NCBI GenBank assembly: GCA_023052935.1
Contig: CM041293.1
Coordinates: forward strand, 172,971,600 to 173,035,599
DNA length: 64,000 nt
Reading direction: 5' to 3'
DNA from: Piezodorus guildinii
Taxonomy: Eukaryota > Arthropoda > Insecta > Hemiptera > Pentatomidae
Shown: piece by piece, positions 61,243 to 64,000 of the stretch
Layout of the letters: each line of letters begins with the position of its first letter
How positions within the stretch are numbered: position 1 is the stretch's first letter
The notes under the pieces: generated by a model
Databases searched by the model: none
What the model was told of the DNA's origin: nothing
Seen by the model: the letters and a program-made list of their open reading frames with translations, nothing else
Translations under genes and position numbers: made by a program

Positions 61243-61880
61243 TTTTATACCTTACGTTATTCTAATTGAATCAATTTATAAATCCAAATGAGTATTTGGT
61301 TGCTGTAACAGTTTCATTACATAGTTATTTATGATTTTACAATAGATCGATAAAAAATTATCTGAATATACTAATCTCAATATCTCAGCTAGCTTTAAGA
61401 TCTATAATCCTTTAAAATTTGATTAATAGAAATCATTTTTCCATTATGCTATGTTTTCAACCAGGGACAATGACATTTTCGACATAAAAAAAACAAAAAA
61501 AAACAAAGACTTAAAGCTATTAAGTTTAAATTGGATTTGCTTGAATATTAATAACATGAGCTATAAGGTTAAGGTTTTTTTTTTGGTTTTTTTAATTAAA
61601 TAAATTCATGGGAAATGGGGAAAACGTGTCTAACCTAAAAATGATCATCAAGAAAAAGTCGCTCCACTTCACGAAACCTGTAGGTCGCCACTTGGTATAA
61701 CCAGGTAATGTAGAAAACAATATACAATTTCTCTTTCTATTACATAAAAGGGTTTTTTTTTTTTTACCACCCCTGCCTCGCCTTTGTTAGATAAAAGGGG
61801 TTTCCCGGGCGAGAAGTGGAAGGCGGAGGATTAATGCAGAGTTAAAAGCTCCCCGGCAACGAGAAGCAAACTCGTAATTA
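61243..61880. other. No supported feature
   Basis: AT-rich. A GC-richer patch at 61765-61870 (CACCCCTGCCTCGCCTTTGT onward) is not recognised. Confidence 0.35.
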
Positions 61881-62663
61881 TTTTACTTTCATTTACTTAT
61901 AAAATATATAGTAAGGAAAAGTATTGCGATCGTGAAAATTTACGAATTCCAGTCTTCAACGGAAATACACGTTTTAGGGTTCTCTGAGTCCAAATAACCA
62001 AGTCCCGCAAAAAGGTCTGTGTGTGGTAACTCCCGGGCGAAAACGAAAAGTCACACGAAACTGAAATTTCATATTTATGACTACTATACGCACGAGATGT
62101 TACAGCAACTTATTTAATAAATTCGGCTGACCGGAAATGCTACTTTATACCATGCATTTTACACCTTTTTATAATTTTCTCAAAAACGGCTCTAACGATT
62201 TTGATTAAACTCACTATATAGATGTAAAATTAAATGGGCGTTAATATGACGTAGGTTTCAATCTGATTGAAATAGTATGACAGGGCTTAAATGTCGATAT
62301 TTAAAATTTTCTTCATCTAAAGTATCTTTAATTCTATAGATTCTATAAAAATAATTATATTATCTAGTTATCATTGATAATTAACAGCTAACTATGCACG
62401 TTGAGCAAATTTGATAAACAACTAAAGGAGAAAACCGAACAAATATTTTTTTATGCATTTTTGTGTTTTAGACCACAATACCGTTTGAAAAAGAAAGATT
62501 TTAGAAAATATCTGATCTTATACACAAGCTTGTAAAATCGAACAAAGAGTGATAAAAAGCCAATAAAACTAACTGATTATTTTAGATAATAATGTAATAG
62601 TTTTTAATAAAACACATGTTTCTACATTAATTCAATTTAATTAATTCTTTAATGGTTTCACTA
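61881..62663 (+). repeat. Family A copy, first of a tandem series
   Basis: It starts TTTCATTTACTTATAAAATA, TATAGTAAGG and follows the family order to TTTAATGGTTTCAC. There it is cut and the next copy starts directly in the same orientation. The GT tract is only a few units long (62024-62030). Confidence 0.82.
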
Positions 62664-62795
62664 GTTACTTTCACTTACTATATATAGCGATCGTGAAAAT
62701 TTTCGAATTCCAGTTTTCAACGGAAATACACGTTTTAGGGTCCCCAGAGTCCAAATAACCAAGTCCCGCAAAAAGGTCTCTGTGTGTGTGTGTGT

Positions 62796-62841
<46 letters not shown>

Positions 62842-63098
62842 TAACTCCCGGGCGGAAACGGTAAGTCCTATGAAACTGAAATTTCATATTTAAGACAACT
62901 ATACGCTCGAGACGTGACAAAACTTTTTTCATCAAAATAAGCTTACCAGAAGAGGCACTTTATATTATGCATTTTTGACCTTTTTTCGATTTTCTCAAAA
63001 ACAGTTCTGACGATTTTGATTAAACTCGCTATATCGATGTAAAATTTAATGGGCTTTAATATCATGTAGGTTTTATTTCGATAAAAATGGTCTGTCTT
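62664..63098 (+). repeat. Family A copy with the longest GT tract
   Basis: It starts TTTCACTTACTATATATAGC. The GT tract runs from 62779 to 62841 with one interrupting C-containing unit. The copy ends at GATAAAAATGGTCTG. The open frame at 62735-62935 is repeat-derived. Confidence 0.82.
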
Positions 63099-63204
63099 CA
63101 GGATAACCATTATTACATCCCAGGAAGTCTTCTCATATATATGTATCTACTATACAAGCATAAAGACAGAAACATAAAACTCATGGTTACTTTTTAGCTT
63201 CTCT

Positions 63205-63883
63205 TACCAATTATGAAATATATAGTAAAAGAAAGTATTGCGAACGTGAAACTTTTCGAATTCCAATTTTCAACGAAAATACACGTTTTAGGGTCCCCTG
63301 AGTCCCAATGAACAAGTCGCAACATCGTTATAAAATTTAATTCATCATGTAGGATTCATCCTGATTAAAATAGTCTGACATGGCTTAAATGCTGTTATCT
63401 TAAATTTTCTTCCCCTAAAGTACCTTTAATTTTTTAGATTCAATAATAATAACTAGATTATCTTGTTAGCGCTGATGAAAAACAGGTAAATATATAAATT
63501 GAATAAATTCGATACCCAACTAAAGGAGAAAACAGAAAAAAAAATATTTTTAATGAAATTTTTCGTTTTTGAACATAAGAGCAGTAATATACATGTATGA
63601 TATACCGTTGGAAAGCTAAAGATTTTAGAAAAAATATCATCTCATACACAAGCTTTTAGAAGTTAATAGAGAGTGATGAGAAGAAGATAAAACTAACTGA
63701 TTATTTTAGATAATAATATAATAGATTTTTTAATAAAACATATGTTTCTATATAAATTCAATTTGATTAATTCCTTAATAGTTTCACGTATTTATATCTT
63801 TAACTGTATTTGAAAATTCTTTCATTGATTTTAAAAATCGAGGTAAGTGAAAGTCGTGTGTTGCCCGCACCAGATTTTTTTTA
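63205..63883 (+). repeat. Family A copy with internal deletion
   Basis: It starts CCAATTATGAAATATATAGT and GTATTGCGAACGTGAAACTT. The part between CAAGTCGCAACATCG and TGTAGGATTC is shortened, removing the GT tract. It ends TGTGTTGCCCGCACCAGATT. Confidence 0.82.
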
Positions 63884-63968
63884 TATTTAACTGTATTCGG
63901 AAATTTTTTATTTGATTTTAAAAAGGGAGATAAGTGAAAGTCGTGTGTTGCCTGCACCAGATTTTTCT
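63884..63968 (+). repeat. Duplicated family A 3' terminus
   Basis: TTTAACTGTATTCGGAAATT, GATAAGTGAAAGTCGTGTGT and GCCTGCACCAGATTTTTC repeat the last 85 bases of the element directly after its end. The result is a tandem of ends. Confidence 0.75.
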
Positions 63969-64000
63969 TCTATGATTCTGGTTTTCTGGGAACCACACGC

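Overview
This window looks like a stretch of an animal nuclear genome, most likely an insect. It is strongly AT-rich and has no operons or bacterial signals. It carries an errantivirus-type (Ty3/gypsy with env) element, several mariner and Tc1-like transposons, Jockey-like LINE tails, Helitron fragments and two tRNA-derived SINE families. I could not identify a convincing host protein-coding gene. Almost everything I can support is a mobile element, often nested inside another. Species and order cannot be fixed from the sequence alone. Layout: 0-20 kb holds short inverted-repeat elements, SINE pieces, LINE 3' ends, a Tc1-like element (8639-9417), a retroposon with a GAA tail (10621-10988), a LINE inside a MITE inside a larger repeat (12990-14565), a fold-back element (16196-16380) and a decayed mariner (17219-18040). 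19-23 kb holds two internally deleted mariners with clear terminal inverted repeats and TA duplications (19217-20054 and 20483-21381), then a 5'-truncated Jockey-like LINE with a 13-bp target duplication (21910-22843). 23.6-36 kb is mostly two dispersed repeat families, called here A and B, with further LINE, SINE and MITE insertions and a Helitron fragment (34653-35170). 36-37.2 kb is a decayed LINE with an unclassified repeat inside it. The centrepiece is a complete-length LTR retrotransposon or endogenous insect retrovirus at 37552-45048. It has identical 298-bp LTRs, a tRNA-Lys(UUU)-type primer-binding site, gag, protease, RT/RNase H/integrase and env. Gag and protease are joined by a T TTT TTA -1 slip site. 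The element looks young by its LTRs but broken by its coding sequence: there is one frame break between protease and RT, one in env, and asparagine where integrase should have its third catalytic acid. 45-64 kb holds more Jockey-like tails, a Helitron interrupted by a third deleted mariner (46676-47590), SINEs with T-rich 3' ends, a SINE interrupted by a terminal-inverted-repeat element with a 5-bp duplication (52338-52827), a LINE with an (ATT)n tail (57487-58262) and many copies of family A, some in tandem near the right edge. Functionally, the genes present serve transposition only. The autonomous machinery seen (mariner and Tc1 transposases, LINE RT, Helitron helicase, errantivirus Gag-Pol-Env) is fragmentary or damaged. 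The SINEs, MITEs and family A are non-autonomous and would depend on intact copies elsewhere in the genome.
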